A stretch of 64,000 nt of DNA from Curvibacter gracilis ATCC BAA-807 (lineage in GTDB: Bacteria; Pseudomonadota; Gammaproteobacteria; Burkholderiales; Burkholderiaceae_C): positions 248,001 through 312,000 of the forward strand of contig NZ_JADZ01000006.1 of assembly GCF_000518645.1 (NCBI RefSeq), written 5' to 3'. Both the position numbers and the translations under genes were made by a program. This document shows positions 46,236 through 57,055 of this stretch, one piece after another. Every line of letters starts with the position of its first letter. Position 1 is the first letter of the stretch. Under the pieces are notes generated by a model. That model saw nothing but the letters and a program-made list of their open reading frames with translations, did no database searches and was not told where the DNA came from.

Positions 46236-47333
46236 TCAGAGCGTGGGGTAGTCGAGGTAGCCGGCCTCGCCACCGCCGTAATAGGTGGCGCGGTTGCCTT
46301 CGTTGAAGGGGCCGTTGCGGCGCAGGCGCTCCACCAGATCGGGGTTGGCAATGAAGGGGCGGCCAAAGGCCACGATGTCGGCGCCCGCCGCCACGGCCGC
46401 ATCGGCCAGCTCACGGGTGTAGCCGTTGTTCACCATCCAGGCACCCTGGCCGCCAGCCTGGCGGTAGGCGGCCTTGGCGGCGGCGTAGTCGAAGGGGCGA
46501 TCGGGCAGGGTGCGGGCCCCGCCGGTGGCGCCCTCGATCACGTGCACATAGGCCAGGCCGAAGGGGGCCAGCTGGCGCAGCACGTACTCGAACAGGGGCT
46601 GTGGATCGGCATCGATCACGTCGTTGGCGGGGGTGACCGGCGAGAGGCGGATGCCGGTCCTGTCGCCACCGATCTCGGCGCTGATGGCGGCCACCACCTC
46701 CAGCAGCAGGCGGGCGCGGTTCTCGATGCTGCCGCCGTAGGCGTCGCTGCGCTGGTTGCTGCCGGTCTTGAGGAACTGGTCGATCAGGTAGCCGTTGGCG
46801 GCATGGATCTCGACCCCGTCAAAGCCGGCGGTGATGGCGGCGCGGGCGGCGCGCCGGTAGTCTTCGACGATGCCGGGCAGCTCGCTCAGTTCAAGGGCGC
46901 GCGGGGTGGAGGTCTCGACAAAGCCGGGCACGCCGTCCTTGATCAGCACGGTCTTTGTGTTGGCGCGGATGGCCGAGGGGGCCACCGGCGCGGCGTTGCC
47001 GGGCTGCAGGTCGGTGTGCGAGACCCGGCCCACATGCCACAGCTGCACCACGATCCGGCCGCCCTGGGCGTGCACGGCGGCGGTGACCTTCTTCCAGCCC
47101 TCGATCTGGTCGTCGCCATACAGGCCGGGCACGTCGGCATAGCCCTGGCCCTGGTGGCTGATGGCGGTGGCCTCGGTGATCAGCAGCCCGGCGCTGGCGC
47201 GCTGGGCGTAGTAGGTGGCGGTGATGGCCGCCGGCACGGCGCCGGGGGCGCGGTTGCGCGTGAGCGGCGCCATGGCGATGCGGTTGGCGAGTTTCAGGCT
47301 GCCGGCCTGGACGGGTTCGAACAGAGAGCTCAT
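46236..47333 (-). CDS. Old Yellow Enzyme-type alkene reductase
   Basis: A 365-residue FMN-dependent NADPH reductase of the NemA/OYE family, reducing activated C=C bonds or nitro groups. The TIM barrel starts FEPVQAGSLKLANRIAMAPLTR, has the substrate-binding H-x-x-N in VEIHAANGYLIDQF, and ends with FGRPFIANPDLVERLR. AGGAA precedes the ATG at 47333. It is divergent from the MFS gene; both could serve stress or detoxification. Confidence 0.92.
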   Translation of the reverse strand: MSSLFEPVQAGSLKLANRIAMAPLTRNRAPGAVPAAITATYYAQRASAGLLITEATAISHQGQGYADVPGLYGDDQIEGWKKVTAAVHAQGGRIVVQLWHVGRVSHTDLQPGNAAPVAPSAIRANTKTVLIKDGVPGFVETSTPRALELSELPGIVEDYRRAARAAITAGFDGVEIHAANGYLIDQFLKTGSNQRSDAYGGSIENRARLLLEVVAAISAEIGGDRTGIRLSPVTPANDVIDADPQPLFEYVLRQLAPFGLAYVHVIEGATGGARTLPDRPFDYAAAKAAYRQAGGQGAWMVNNGYTRELADAAVAAGADIVAFGRPFIANPDLVERLRRNGPFNEGNRATYYGGGEAGYLDYPTL

Positions 47334-47549
47334 GGGGTTCCTGAAAAAGGGCGGTGATGGGGTCGCAAGCGACGGTGGCACAGCGTAGCGCGCCGGCAAT
47401 GGGCTTGCTTGCGCAAGATCATGCGTTTTATGCCAGAGCCGTCGCGGGCATGGGGCGGGCCGGCGTCGCCCTCGCGACCCGGTGCGCTCCCTGCAGTGAG
47501 CTGCCGGCGCGCTTACAGTGGCGTCATAACAAGTACGGAGACAACACCC

Positions 47550-48761
47550 ATGCCGCGTTCCACCCTGGGCGCCTCTGCGGCCCTGCCCGCCACCTTGCTG
47601 GCCCTGGCGCTGTCGCTGGGGGCGGCGGTCTCGCTGGGCATCACCCGCTTTGCCTATGGCCTGCTGCTGCCCACCATGCGCGAGGACCTGGGCTGGTCGT
47701 ATGCGCTGGCCGGCGCCATGAACACCGCCAATGCCCTGGGCTACCTGCTGGGGGCGCTGGCCACGCCCTGGCTGCTGCGCCGCCAGGGGCCCGAGCGGGT
47801 GCTGCTGGGCGGGGCGGTGCTGGCCAGCCTGTTCATGGCCTGCAGCGGGTTTTTCACCGAAGCCGCGCCCTTGCTGATGCAGCGCCTGCTGGCCGGCGCG
47901 GCCAGCGCCCTGGTGTTCATCGCGGGCGGCCTGATGGCGGCGCGCCTGGGGGCCTTGCAGCCCGGGCGCTCAGGCTGGTTGCTGGGTCTGTACTACGGCG
48001 GCACGGGCTGGGGCATTGCGCTGTCGGCTTGGGCTGTGCCCGAGGCCTTGCAGCAGGCCGTGCACGAGGCCCATGCCTGGCGCTGGGCCTGGTGGGCGCT
48101 GGCGGCGGTCAGCCTGCTGGCCAGTGCGGCGCTGTGGTGGCCGGCGCGCCGCCTGGCGGCCTTGCTGCCGCCGGCCACGGTGGGGGCCACAGGGCGGGGC
48201 TTTGATCCGCGCCCGCTGTGGCCGGCCTTGGCGGGCTACACCGCCTTTGGCGTGGGCTACATCGGCTACATGACCTTTGTGGTGGCCCTGTTGCGCGAGC
48301 AGGGCGTGGCGCCCGAACGCATCACCCTGTTCTATGCCTTGCTGGGGGCGGCGGTGCTGGCCTCGGCCCGCTTGTGGGCCGGTTTGCTGGAGCGCGCGCG
48401 CGGGGGCGGGGCGCTGGCCTTTCTGAATGGCTTGCTGGGGCTGGCGGCGCTGCTGCCGGCGCTGAGCAACTGGTGGCCGGCCTTGCTGCTGTCGGGGCTG
48501 ATGTTTGGCGGGGTGTTTCTGTCGGTGGTGGCCTCGACCACCGCCCTGGTGCGCCACAACCTGCCGGCCTCGCGCTGGGCGGCCGGCATCAGTGCCTTCA
48601 CCATCGTGTTTGCGGCGGGGCAGATCGTGGGGCCGACGGCGGTGGGCTGGATTGCCGACGGCCCTGGCGGGCTGGTGCGGGGCCTGGTGTTCTCGGCGCT
48701 GGCGCTGTGGGTGGGGGCCTTGCTGGCCTGGCGGCAGCGCCCTTTGAGCACGTCGCCTTAG
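47550..48761 (+). CDS. YbfB/YjiJ family MFS transporter
   Basis: A 403-residue inner-membrane protein with twelve hydrophobic segments. The opening SLGITRFAYGLLLPTM and the SYALAGAMNTANALGYLLGAL segment are the hallmark of the YbfB/YjiJ group, whose substrates are unknown. GGAG lies 8 bases before the ATG at 47550; the upstream open frame is not protein-like. It stands alone on the plus strand. Confidence 0.9.
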   Translation: MPRSTLGASAALPATLLALALSLGAAVSLGITRFAYGLLLPTMREDLGWSYALAGAMNTANALGYLLGALATPWLLRRQGPERVLLGGAVLASLFMACSGFFTEAAPLLMQRLLAGAASALVFIAGGLMAARLGALQPGRSGWLLGLYYGGTGWGIALSAWAVPEALQQAVHEAHAWRWAWWALAAVSLLASAALWWPARRLAALLPPATVGATGRGFDPRPLWPALAGYTAFGVGYIGYMTFVVALLREQGVAPERITLFYALLGAAVLASARLWAGLLERARGGGALAFLNGLLGLAALLPALSNWWPALLLSGLMFGGVFLSVVASTTALVRHNLPASRWAAGISAFTIVFAAGQIVGPTAVGWIADGPGGLVRGLVFSALALWVGALLAWRQRPLSTSP

Positions 48762-48903
48762 CGGAGCTTGGCCGGAGTTTTGCCGGGATCGGCCAGACCG
48801 GCGCAAGTCTTGGAAGCCTGAAGGGCCTAGGTGAATACAGGCTATTCAGACTATATGCACACGCCCATAATGGATCGAAAACATCCGTCAGGGGGAAGCT
48901 TCC

Positions 48904-50073
48904 ATGAGTGCGCGCGAACCGTGCGACACCCGTCCGGTGGTGCTCGTCGTCGATGATTTGCCGGACAACCTCACCGTGCTGGGTGAGCTCTTGCAGACGC
49001 TTTACCGCGTGCGGGTGGCGAACTCGGGACCGGCGGCCTTGCGTCTGGCGGCCTCCTCACCCAGGCCCGACCTGATTCTTCTGGACGTGATGATGCCGGG
49101 CATGGATGGGCTGGAGGTGCTGCGCCGGCTGCAGGCCGACCCACAGACCCGCGACATCCCGGTGCTGTTCGTGACCGCCATGGACGACACCGCCGACGAG
49201 GCCCAGGGCCTGTCCCTGGGGGCGCTGGACTACATCACCAAGCCCTTGCGCCCGCCCGTGGTGATGGCCCGCGTGAAGACCCAGCTGGAGCTCAAGCGCG
49301 CCCGGGATCTGCTCAGCGATCGCAATGTGAGCCTGGAGGCCGAGGTGGCCCGGCGCATGGCCGAGAACCAGCGCATCCAGCACATCAGCATCCACGCGCT
49401 GGCGCGGCTGGCCGAGACGCGCGACCCCGAGACCGGCAACCACCTGCTGCGCACCCAGGGCTATGTGCGCCTGCTGGCCACGCACCTGGCACGGCACCCG
49501 CGCTTTGTGGCCGAGCTGGACGCCGACAGCATCGAGCGCATCGCCAAGTCGGCGCCGCTGCACGACATCGGCAAGGTGGGTATTCCGGACCATGTGCTGC
49601 TCAAGCCGGGCAAGCTCACGCCCGAGGAGTGGCAGCTCATGAAGACCCATGCGCTGCTGGGTGCCCAGGCGATCGAGCGGGCCGAGCAGGACCTGGTGGA
49701 CGAGGGCGGCCCGCCCATCGACTTTCTGGCCTGCGCCAAGCAGATTGCCCGCCACCACCACGAGCGCTGGGACGGCAGCGGCTACCCCGACGGGCTGGCC
49801 GGCGACGCCATCCCGGTGGCGGCGCGCCTGATGGCCTTGGCCGATGTGTTCGATGCCCTGATTTCGCGCCGGGTGTACAAGCCGCCGTTCGCCTTCGAGG
49901 TGGCGCGCGACATGATCCTGGCCGAGGCCGGGCGCCATTTCGACCCTGATGTGGCGGCCGCCTTTGCCGCGCGTTTTGCCGAGTTCTGCGCCGTGGCCGA
50001 GCGCCATGCCGACACCGAGGACGCCGTGGCCGCCAAGTACCTGGCCCTGGGTGGGGTTCTGTCGGAGGAGTGA
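48904..50073 (+). CDS. HD-GYP response regulator (cyclic-di-GMP phosphodiesterase)
   Basis: A 389-residue protein: receiver domain (VVDD, phosphoacceptor Asp in LLDVMMPGMDG, KPL) up to about 130, a short coiled linker, then HD-GYP (about 160-360) with LHDIGKVGIPD and HHERWDGSGYPDGL intact. It would degrade cyclic-di-GMP when phosphorylated. A hybrid kinase gene follows after 3 bp, very likely its partner. A CATAAT -10-like element lies near 48865. Confidence 0.94.
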   Translation: MSAREPCDTRPVVLVVDDLPDNLTVLGELLQTLYRVRVANSGPAALRLAASSPRPDLILLDVMMPGMDGLEVLRRLQADPQTRDIPVLFVTAMDDTADEAQGLSLGALDYITKPLRPPVVMARVKTQLELKRARDLLSDRNVSLEAEVARRMAENQRIQHISIHALARLAETRDPETGNHLLRTQGYVRLLATHLARHPRFVAELDADSIERIAKSAPLHDIGKVGIPDHVLLKPGKLTPEEWQLMKTHALLGAQAIERAEQDLVDEGGPPIDFLACAKQIARHHHERWDGSGYPDGLAGDAIPVAARLMALADVFDALISRRVYKPPFAFEVARDMILAEAGRHFDPDVAAAFAARFAEFCAVAERHADTEDAVAAKYLALGGVLSEE

Positions 50074-50076
50074 AGC

Positions 50077-53000
50077 ATGACGATCACGGCCGCCTCCGCC
50101 CGCTACCCTGTTCCCCGGCGGATTTTGCTGGCCGGCCTGGCTGTCGTGTTGATCTGCCTGCTGCTGGCGGGCCTGCACCGGCATCAGCAGCAACGCCTGG
50201 CGGCCGCGCAGCAGCAGATGCAGGCCCTGGCCCAGGCCGGAGAGGACCTGCACCAGGGCTTTCTGCACCTGATGCTGGCCCATGATCCGGCGTCTGCCTG
50301 GCAGCGCTCGCGGGGTGAGGCCCTGCTGGCACAGGCCCTGAGCGCCTACACCGCAGCGGCCGTCGGGCCCGTGCTGGAGCGGGCCGGGGTGCTTGAACTG
50401 CCGCGCGATCTGGCGGAGTTCCGTCGCCAGTTGCTGGCCTTGAACGGTGTGCCGGCTGATCCGCAGCAGGCCACGGCCCTGCGCCTGATGCTGCACCAGC
50501 TCGATGTCGGCGTGGCGGCGGTGAACCAGCAGTTGCAACAGGACAGCGAGGCTTTGTCGCAACGCCTGAACCGGGCCTTTGAGGCCGGTCTGCTGGCCGC
50601 CTTGCTGCTTTTGCTGGGGGCCTGCGTGCTCATCCACCGGGCCGAGCGGGCGCGCAGCGGGCTGTTGCAGCGCCTGCACGACAGTGAATTGGTGCACCGC
50701 ATCATGGTGTCGTCGCTGACCGAAGGGGTGATGGTGTTCGCACCCGACGGCCGCATCCGCACCTGCAACCCCTCGGCCGAGCGCATCCTGGGCCTGTCGC
50801 TGCAGGACATGCAGCAGCGCTTTCCAAACCCGAAAGACTGGCAGGCCCGCGACGAAGGCGGAAACATCCTGGCCCCTGAGGACCTGCCCCTGGCTCGGGT
50901 GCTGCGCGATGGGCAGGCGGTGCACCAGTGCCTGACCGGGCACCCCGATGTGCAGGGGGCGATGCGGTGGCTCAACGTCAATGCCGAGCCCCTGCGCGAC
51001 CCGGCCACCCAGGCCCTGCAAGGGGTGTTGGTTTCGTTCACCGATGTGACCGAAAGCCGGGCCGCGGCGGCCGAACTGGTGCGCCACCGCGAGCACCTGG
51101 AGGTGCTGGTTGAGGCCCGCACCCGGGCCCTGGAGCAGGCGGTGCAGGCCCGCCTGGCCAGTGAGACCCGGGCCCAGATCGTGACCGACAACCAGCCTGC
51201 GCTGGTGGCCTACTGGGACCGCAGCCTGCGTTTGCGCTTTGCCAACCAGGCCTACCTGGACTGGTTCGGCCAGCAGGCCGACCAGGTGCTGGGCCGCACG
51301 GTGACCGAGGTGCTGGGCGAGGCCTTCTACCAGCGGCAGCGGCCCTTCATCGAGCGGATTTTGCAAGGTGAAACGCTGAACGATGACTACGACATGCCGG
51401 GGCAGGCCGGGCGCTCGGCCCATTTCCTGGTCAAGCGCCTGCCCGACTGGCAGGACGGGGTGGTGCAGGGCTATTACTTTTTTGCCACCAACGTGCAGGC
51501 CCTGAAAGACGCCGAAGCGCGCCAGCGCGAGTTGAATGTCGGCCTGCGCGAGGCCGAGCAGTTGCTGCGCCTGGTGGCCGACAACATCCCGGGCCGCGTG
51601 GCCTACTGGGGGCGCGATCTGCGCTGCCGCTTTGTCAACAAGGGCTACCTCGACTGGTTCGGCCTGCGTGAGGAGCAGGTGACAGGCCGCAGCATGGAAG
51701 AGATTTTCGGCCCGGCCCGCCTGCAGGCTTTCAACCGCCAGGTGTTTGGCGCATTGGCCGGTGAGCCGCAGCGTTTTGAGCGCGAGGAGCTCAGTGCCAG
51801 CGGCGTGCATGCCGTGACCCAGCTGCACTACACGCCCGACTGGCGCGAGGGTGAGGTGCGCGGCTTTTTTGTGCTGGCCACCGACATCACCCGCGCCAAG
51901 CAGGCCGAGCAGCGCCTGCTGGAGCTCAACGAAGAGCTGGGGCTGGCGCGCGATCGGGCCGAGTCGGCGGCCCGGGCCAAGGGGGCCTTTCTGGCCAACA
52001 TGAGCCATGAGATCCGCACCCCGATGAACGCCATCATGGGCCTGACCTACCTGCTGCGGCGCGACCTGAGCGACCCCTCGGCCCGTGAGCGACTGAGCAA
52101 GATCGACGATGCGGCGCGCCACCTGCTGAGCCTGATCAACGACATCCTGGACCTGTCCAAGATCGAGGCCGGCAAGCTGAGCCTGGAATCGATCGACTTC
52201 GCTCTCGACACCATGCTGGCGCGCACCTGTGCCCTGGTGATGGAGACGGCGCGTGAGAAGGGCCTGGAGCTGGTGCTGGACACCGACCACCTGCCCCGCA
52301 CCCTGCGCGGTGACCCGACCCGCCTGTCGCAGGCCCTGCTGAACCTGCTGAGCAATGCGGTGAAGTTCACCGAGCGGGGCTCGGTGCTGCTGCGCGCCCG
52401 GCTGCAGCCCGGTGCGCCGGCCGGTGCGTTGCGGGTGCGCTTCGAGGTGCGGGACACCGGCATCGGGATCCCGGCCGACCGCCTGCCCCACATGTTCAGC
52501 GCCTTCGAGCAGGCCGATGCCTCGACCACGCGGCGTTTTGGCGGTACCGGCCTGGGGCTGGCCATCACGCGCCATCTGGTGCAGCTGATGGGGGGGGAGG
52601 CCGGGGTGGAGAGTGTGCCGGGGCAGGGCAGCTGCTTCTGGGTGACGGTGTTGCTGCAGGAGGCCGAGAACCCCGTGAGCATCCCTTCGGTGCAGCCGCT
52701 GGCCGGTTTGCGTGCCTTGCTGGTGGACGACCTGCCCGAGGCGCGCGAGGCGCTGGCCGACATGCTGAGCCAGTTGGGACTGCGCACCGATGTGGCCGAC
52801 TCGGGCCAGCGGGCGCTGGCCCGGGTGGCCCAGGCCGAGCAGGCCGGCGACCCCTACACCCTGGTGCTGCTCGACTGGTTGATGCCCGGCCTGAATGGCC
52901 TGGACACGGTGCGGGCCCTGCGTGCGGCCCACCCCGCAGGGCAGGGGCCGGCCTGCCTGCTGGTCAGCGCCAGCGTCGATGCCCACCTGCGGTCCGAAGC

Positions 53001-53799
53001 GGCTGCCTTGGGGGTGCCCGTGGTGCTGGAAAAGCCGGTGTCCTACTCCTCGCTGCTGGACTGCCTGCTGCTGCTGGTCAGCCGGGTGCGTGAGGCGGTG
53101 CAGGCCCTTCCCGAGCAGTGGGTGGCCGGGCAGGGGCCGGAGCATCGGTTTGCCGGCGCGCGTGTTCTGCTGGTGGAGGACAACCCGATCAACCGCGATG
53201 TGGCCTGCGAGCTGCTGAGTTCGGTCGGCCTGCGGGTGAGCTGTGCCGATTCGGGCCTGAGCGCGCTGGATCAGGTGCGCGCCGGGCTGCCGACCTTGCC
53301 CGACCTGGTGCTGATGGACCTGCAGATGCCGGGCATGGATGGTCTGGAGGCCACCCGGCAGCTGCGGGCCCTGCCGGGCTGTGCCGGCCTGCCCATCGTG
53401 GCGATGACGGCCAATGCCTTTGCCGAGGTGCGTGCGAACTGCCTGGCCGCGGGCATGAACGACTTTGTGGCCAAGCCGGTGGACCCACCGGCACTGTATG
53501 CCGCACTGACCCGCTGGCTGCCTCTCGCACAGGCCGCGGTGGATCCGGTGCAAGAGCCGCCTCCGCTCGGGGAGGCGATGCCGCTGGCACCACCGATGGC
53601 CCCTGCAGCCCTTGATGCGCTGGAGCTGACCCTGGCGGAGGCGGGCTTTGAAGCCCACGAGCTGCTGCGCCCCCTGTTGCCGGTGCTGGCCCAGGTCTCG
53701 GCCGAATTGGCCGGGCGCCTGGAGCTGAGCGTGCGGCGCTACGAGCACGATGCGGCACTGGTTCTGCTGAGGGAGTTGCGCCAGCGCCTGGGGGCTTGA
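50077..53799 (+). CDS. hybrid sensor histidine kinase
   Basis: A 1,240-residue membrane kinase: TM1 about 15-33, an extracytoplasmic helical sensor, TM2 about 170-190, three PAS domains (about 205-320, 360-475, 490-605), HisKA with H644 in [13 protein letters not shown], HATPase (about 740-855) with NLLSNAVKF and GTGLGLAI, and two receivers (about 880-1000 with [11 protein letters not shown], 1030-1150 with [11 protein letters not shown]). The last 70 residues are helical but lack an Hpt His motif. Output is probably passed to the HD-GYP regulator upstream. Confidence 0.93.
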   Translation: MTITAASARYPVPRRILLAGLAVVLICLLLAGLHRHQQQRLAAAQQQMQALAQAGEDLHQGFLHLMLAHDPASAWQRSRGEALLAQALSAYTAAAVGPVLERAGVLELPRDLAEFRRQLLALNGVPADPQQATALRLMLHQLDVGVAAVNQQLQQDSEALSQRLNRAFEAGLLAALLLLLGACVLIHRAERARSGLLQRLHDSELVHRIMVSSLTEGVMVFAPDGRIRTCNPSAERILGLSLQDMQQRFPNPKDWQARDEGGNILAPEDLPLARVLRDGQAVHQCLTGHPDVQGAMRWLNVNAEPLRDPATQALQGVLVSFTDVTESRAAAAELVRHREHLEVLVEARTRALEQAVQARLASETRAQIVTDNQPALVAYWDRSLRLRFANQAYLDWFGQQADQVLGRTVTEVLGEAFYQRQRPFIERILQGETLNDDYDMPGQAGRSAHFLVKRLPDWQDGVVQGYYFFATNVQALKDAEARQRELNVGLREAEQLLRLVADNIPGRVAYWGRDLRCRFVNKGYLDWFGLREEQVTGRSMEEIFGPARLQAFNRQVFGALAGEPQRFEREELSASGVHAVTQLHYTPDWREGEVRGFFVLATDITRAKQAEQRLLELNEELGLARDRAESAARAKGAFLANMSHEIRTPMNAIMGLTYLLRRDLSDPSARERLSKIDDAARHLLSLINDILDLSKIEAGKLSLESIDFALDTMLARTCALVMETAREKGLELVLDTDHLPRTLRGDPTRLSQALLNLLSNAVKFTERGSVLLRARLQPGAPAGALRVRFEVRDTGIGIPADRLPHMFSAFEQADASTTRRFGGTGLGLAITRHLVQLMGGEAGVESVPGQGSCFWVTVLLQEAENPVSIPSVQPLAGLRALLVDDLPEAREALADMLSQLGLRTDVADSGQRALARVAQAEQAGDPYTLVLLDWLMPGLNGLDTVRALRAAHPAGQGPACLLVSASVDAHLRSEAAALGVPVVLEKPVSYSSLLDCLLLLVSRVREAVQALPEQWVAGQGPEHRFAGARVLLVEDNPINRDVACELLSSVGLRVSCADSGLSALDQVRAGLPTLPDLVLMDLQMPGMDGLEATRQLRALPGCAGLPIVAMTANAFAEVRANCLAAGMNDFVAKPVDPPALYAALTRWLPLAQAAVDPVQEPPPLGEAMPLAPPMAPAALDALELTLAEAGFEAHELLRPLLPVLAQVSAELAGRLELSVRRYEHDAALVLLRELRQRLGA

Positions 53800-53818
53800 T
53801 CGGCCGGTGAGGGGCGAT

Positions 53819-54124
53819 TCAGGGGCTGCCGGGCCGGGTCAGCGCTTCGAGTTCGGCCAGGCCTTGCAGGGCCGCTTCGCGGCTGTCGCGACACATGTCG
53901 TGGCTGGGTTGCAACTGGCCGCACACGGCAGGGCGGTCGGGGTGACCGAAGATCTGGCAGCGCTGCTGCGCGTCGAGCTGGATGCAGGGCACACCGGCGG
54001 GCTTGCCCTGGGGCATGCCCGGGATGGGGCTGGAGATGGACGGGGCGGTGCAGCAGGCGCCGCAGCCGGGGCGGCATTGCGCTGGGGGAGGGCTTGGTTT
54101 CACGTGAAACACGGGCTGATTCAT
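53819..54124 (-). CDS. YkgJ-like cysteine-cluster protein
   Basis: A 101-residue protein with eight cysteines (17, 21, 24, 25, 47, 56, 68, 78), beginning [10 protein letters not shown], as in the YkgJ/UPF0153 zinc- or iron-chelating family; function unknown. The ATG at 54124 (MNQPVF) is preferred; one at 54133 is possible. The N-terminal codons for FHVK contain a parS site. It converges on the hybrid kinase gene. Confidence 0.82.
   Translation of the reverse strand: MNQPVFHVKPSPPPAQCRPGCGACCTAPSISSPIPGMPQGKPAGVPCIQLDAQQRCQIFGHPDRPAVCGQLQPSHDMCRDSREAALQGLAELEALTRPGSP
54096..54111. promoter_or_regulatory. parS site 1
   Basis: GGTTTCACGTGAAACA differs from the consensus TGTTTCACGTGAAACA at the first base only. 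It lies in the start of the YkgJ-like gene. ParB binds here to load on the chromosome. Confidence 0.85.
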
Positions 54125-54155
54125 GGGCGACATTGTGAGGGCTGAGCGCCTGGGG

Positions 54156-54174
54156 CCAGGGCCACAGGCCCTGG
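54156..54174. other. stem-loop in the mnmG upstream region
   Basis: CCAGGGCC and GGCCCTGG form an 8-bp perfect stem with an ACA loop, 147 bp before the mnmG start. It could shape the mnmG leader or end an upstream transcript; no T-tract. Confidence 0.4.
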
Positions 54175-54320
54175 TCTTTGGCCACGGCAGGTGCGTGGGC
54201 AGGGCGTGCCCGTTAAAATCTCGCCTCCCGGGGCGTTGGCCCCCCGGCCTGGCGCCCACGGCGCCGGTTTCTTGTTTGGCCACCTCTGTCTGCGGCTTCA
54301 ACAGGGCCGATTTCACCACC

Positions 54321-56318
54321 ATGCTTTACCCACAAGAATTCGACGTCATCGTCGTTGGCGGCGGTCATGCCGGCACCGAGGCCGCCCTGGCCGCGGCCCG
54401 CATGGGCTGCAAGACCTTGCTGCTCTCGCACAACATCGAAACCCTGGGGCAGATGAGTTGCAACCCCTCGATCGGGGGCATCGGCAAGGGCCACCTGGTG
54501 AAAGAGGTGGACGCCCTGGGCGGTGCCATGGGCATCGCCACCGACGAGTCGGGCATCCAGTTCCGCATCCTCAACAGCTCCAAGGGGCCGGCCGTGCGCG
54601 CCACCCGGGCCCAGGCCGATCGCATTCTGTACAAGGCGGCGATCCGGCACCGGCTGGAGAACCAGCCCAATCTGTGGCTGTTCCAGCAGGCGGTGGACGA
54701 CCTGATGGTGGAGGGCGACCGCGTGGTGGGCGCCGTCACCCAGGTGGGCATCCGCTTTCGCTCGCGCACGGTGGTGCTCACGGCAGGCACCTTCCTGGAC
54801 GGCAAGATCCACGTCGGCCTGAACAACTACTCGGCCGGCCGGGCGGGCGACCCGCCGGCGGTCACGCTGTCGGCGCGCCTCAAGGAACTGAAGCTGCCCC
54901 AGGGCCGCCTCAAGACCGGCACGCCGCCGCGCATCGATGGGCGCAGCATCGACTTCTCCAAGTGCACCGAGCAGCCCGGTGACGGCATGCCCGGCGGCTT
55001 GCCGGGGGCCATCCCGGTGTTCAGCTTCATGGGTTCGGTGGCCATGCACCCGCAGCAGATGCCCTGCTGGATCACCCACACCAACGAGCGCACGCACGAG
55101 ATCATCCGCAGCGGCTTTGACCGCAGCCCCATGTTCACCGGCAAGATCGAGGGCGTGGGCCCGCGCTACTGCCCCAGCGTGGAAGACAAGATCAACCGCT
55201 TTGCCGACAAGGACAGCCACCAGATCTTTCTGGAGCCCGAGGGCCTCAGCACCCACGAGTACTACCCCAACGGCATCAGCACCAGCCTGCCCTTCGACAT
55301 CCAGTACGAGCTGGTGCGCAGCATGGTGGGGCTGGAGAACGCCCACATCCTGCGCCCGGGCTATGCCATCGAGTACGACTACTTCGACCCCCGGGCGCTG
55401 AAGAGCAGCTTTGAGACCCGCCAGATCGGTGGCCTGTTCTTTGCCGGCCAGATCAATGGCACGACCGGCTACGAAGAGGCCGCGGCCCAGGGCCTGTTCG
55501 CCGGCATCAATGCCGCGCTGCAATGCCGTGGCGACGAGCCCTGGCTGCCGCGCCGCGACGAGGCCTACCTGGGTGTGCTGGTGGACGACCTGATCACCAA
55601 GGGCGTGACCGAGCCCTACCGCATGTTCACCAGCCGGGCCGAGTTCCGCCTGCAACTGCGTGAAGACAATGCCGACATGCGCCTGACCGAAGCCGGCCGG
55701 CGCATGGGTCTGGTGGACGACGTCCGCTGGGCCGCCTTCAGCCGCAAGCTGGAAGCTGTTTCACGTGAAACAGAGCGCCTGCGTGGCACCTGGGTGAATC
55801 CGCGCAATCTGCCGGCGGCCGAGTCCGAGCGGGTGCTGGGCAAGGCCATCGAGCACGAATACAACCTGGCCGACCTGCTGCGCCGCCCCGATGTGAGCTA
55901 TGCCGCCCTGATGTCGCTGGACGGCGGCAAGTACCTGCCGGTGGCCACGGAGGCCCAGCCTGTGGTGGTGTCGCGCGAAGCCCTGGGCGAGTTGTACGAG
56001 CCGGTGGTGGAGCAGATCGAAATCACGGCCAAGTACTCGGGCTACATCGACCGCCAGCGCGACGAGGTGCAGCGCGCGGCCCATTACGAGAACCTCAAGC
56101 TGCCACCCGATTTCGACTACATGCAGGTGGGGGCGCTGTCGATCGAGGTGCGCCAGAAGCTCAACAAGCACCGGCCCGAGACCCTGGGCCTGGCTTCGCG
56201 CATTTCGGGGGTGACCCCCGCGGCCATCTCGCTGCTGATGATCCACCTGAAGAAGGGCGGCTTCCGGGGCTTTGCCAACGAGGCCACCCGTGCCGAAGAA
56301 ACGGTGGTGGCCCCATGA
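54321..56318 (+). CDS. mnmG: tRNA uridine-5-carboxymethylaminomethyl modification enzyme MnmG (GidA)
   Basis: With MnmE it modifies U34 of several tRNAs, using FAD. The 665-residue length is normal. The FAD-binding start [23 protein letters not shown], the [23 protein letters not shown] motif, a [13 protein letters not shown] segment and [18 protein letters not shown] are present. The ATG at 54321 matches the family start. It overlaps rsmG by ATGA. The codons for VSRET hold the perfect parS site. Confidence 0.97.
   Translation: MLYPQEFDVIVVGGGHAGTEAALAAARMGCKTLLLSHNIETLGQMSCNPSIGGIGKGHLVKEVDALGGAMGIATDESGIQFRILNSSKGPAVRATRAQADRILYKAAIRHRLENQPNLWLFQQAVDDLMVEGDRVVGAVTQVGIRFRSRTVVLTAGTFLDGKIHVGLNNYSAGRAGDPPAVTLSARLKELKLPQGRLKTGTPPRIDGRSIDFSKCTEQPGDGMPGGLPGAIPVFSFMGSVAMHPQQMPCWITHTNERTHEIIRSGFDRSPMFTGKIEGVGPRYCPSVEDKINRFADKDSHQIFLEPEGLSTHEYYPNGISTSLPFDIQYELVRSMVGLENAHILRPGYAIEYDYFDPRALKSSFETRQIGGLFFAGQINGTTGYEEAAAQGLFAGINAALQCRGDEPWLPRRDEAYLGVLVDDLITKGVTEPYRMFTSRAEFRLQLREDNADMRLTEAGRRMGLVDDVRWAAFSRKLEAVSRETERLRGTWVNPRNLPAAESERVLGKAIEHEYNLADLLRRPDVSYAALMSLDGGKYLPVATEAQPVVVSREALGELYEPVVEQIEITAKYSGYIDRQRDEVQRAAHYENLKLPPDFDYMQVGALSIEVRQKLNKHRPETLGLASRISGVTPAAISLLMIHLKKGGFRGFANEATRAEETVVAP
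55757..55772. promoter_or_regulatory. parS site 2 (perfect)
   Basis: TGTTTCACGTGAAACA, 16 of 16 bases of the consensus, within the mnmG coding sequence. Confidence 0.95.
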
Positions 56319-56971
56319 GCGCACGCGCCTTTGAAGCCGAACTGCGGGTCGGCCTGCAAGCCCTGGGCCTGGCTCTGAACGATCAGCAGGTGGGTCGCCT
56401 GCTCGACTACATGGCGCTGATCCAGAAGTGGAACAAGGTCTACAACCTGACCTCGGTGCGCGATCCGGCCGAGATGCTGACCCACCACCTGCTCGACAGC
56501 CTGGCGGCGGTGCCGCCGCTGCGGCGCCACCTGGCCAGCCTGGGGGAGGGCGTGGCCCGCAAGTTGCTGGACGTGGGTTCGGGCGGCGGCCTGCCCGGGG
56601 TGGTGTTTGCCATCTGCTGCCCTGAGCTGTCGGTCAGCTGCGTGGACACGGTGGCCAAGAAGGCAGCTTTTGTGCAGCAGGTGGCGGCCGAGCTGCGGCT
56701 GGGCAATCTGCGCGGTGTGCATGCCCGGGTCGAGAACCTGAGCGGCCCCTTCGACGTGGTCAGCTGCCGGGCCTTTGCCTCGCTGCCTGATTTTGTGAAC
56801 TGGTCACAGGCGGCGCTGGGCGAGGGCAGTGTCTGGCTGGCCATGAAGGCCAAGCACCCGGTGGATGAGCTGGCGGCCCTGCCGGCCACGGTGCAGGTGT
56901 TTCACGTGGAACAGCTGGTCGTGCCGGGTTTGGAGGCCGAACGTTGCATCATCTGGATGAAGCTGGCCTGA
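56315..56971 (+). CDS. rsmG: 16S rRNA (guanine527-N7)-methyltransferase RsmG (GidB)
   Basis: A 218-residue SAM methyltransferase acting on G527 of 16S rRNA. Motif I is [16 protein letters not shown]; the upstream [18 protein letters not shown] and HHLLDSLA segments are typical. It is translationally coupled to mnmG. A one-mismatch parS site lies near its end. Confidence 0.96.
   Translation: MSARAFEAELRVGLQALGLALNDQQVGRLLDYMALIQKWNKVYNLTSVRDPAEMLTHHLLDSLAAVPPLRRHLASLGEGVARKLLDVGSGGGLPGVVFAICCPELSVSCVDTVAKKAAFVQQVAAELRLGNLRGVHARVENLSGPFDVVSCRAFASLPDFVNWSQAALGEGSVWLAMKAKHPVDELAALPATVQVFHVEQLVVPGLEAERCIIWMKLA
56898..56913. promoter_or_regulatory. parS site 3
   Basis: TGTTTCACGTGGAACA has one mismatch to the consensus, within rsmG. 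Confidence 0.85.
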
Positions 56972-57055
56972 TCTGAGGGTGTCAACACGTTCTGACATCC
57001 GGGCGGGCAGGGCGCTCGCGTAAACTCGGCCGCTCAGTTGGTGAAGGAGTGACTC

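Noticed and set aside
49057-53748. 1,563-codon open frame antisense to the HD-GYP and hybrid kinase genes
   Set aside because: It spans two real genes on the other strand and has only low-complexity composition.
54156-54174. Rho-independent terminator before mnmG
   Set aside because: The stem is good but no T-tract follows on either strand; kept only as a stem-loop.
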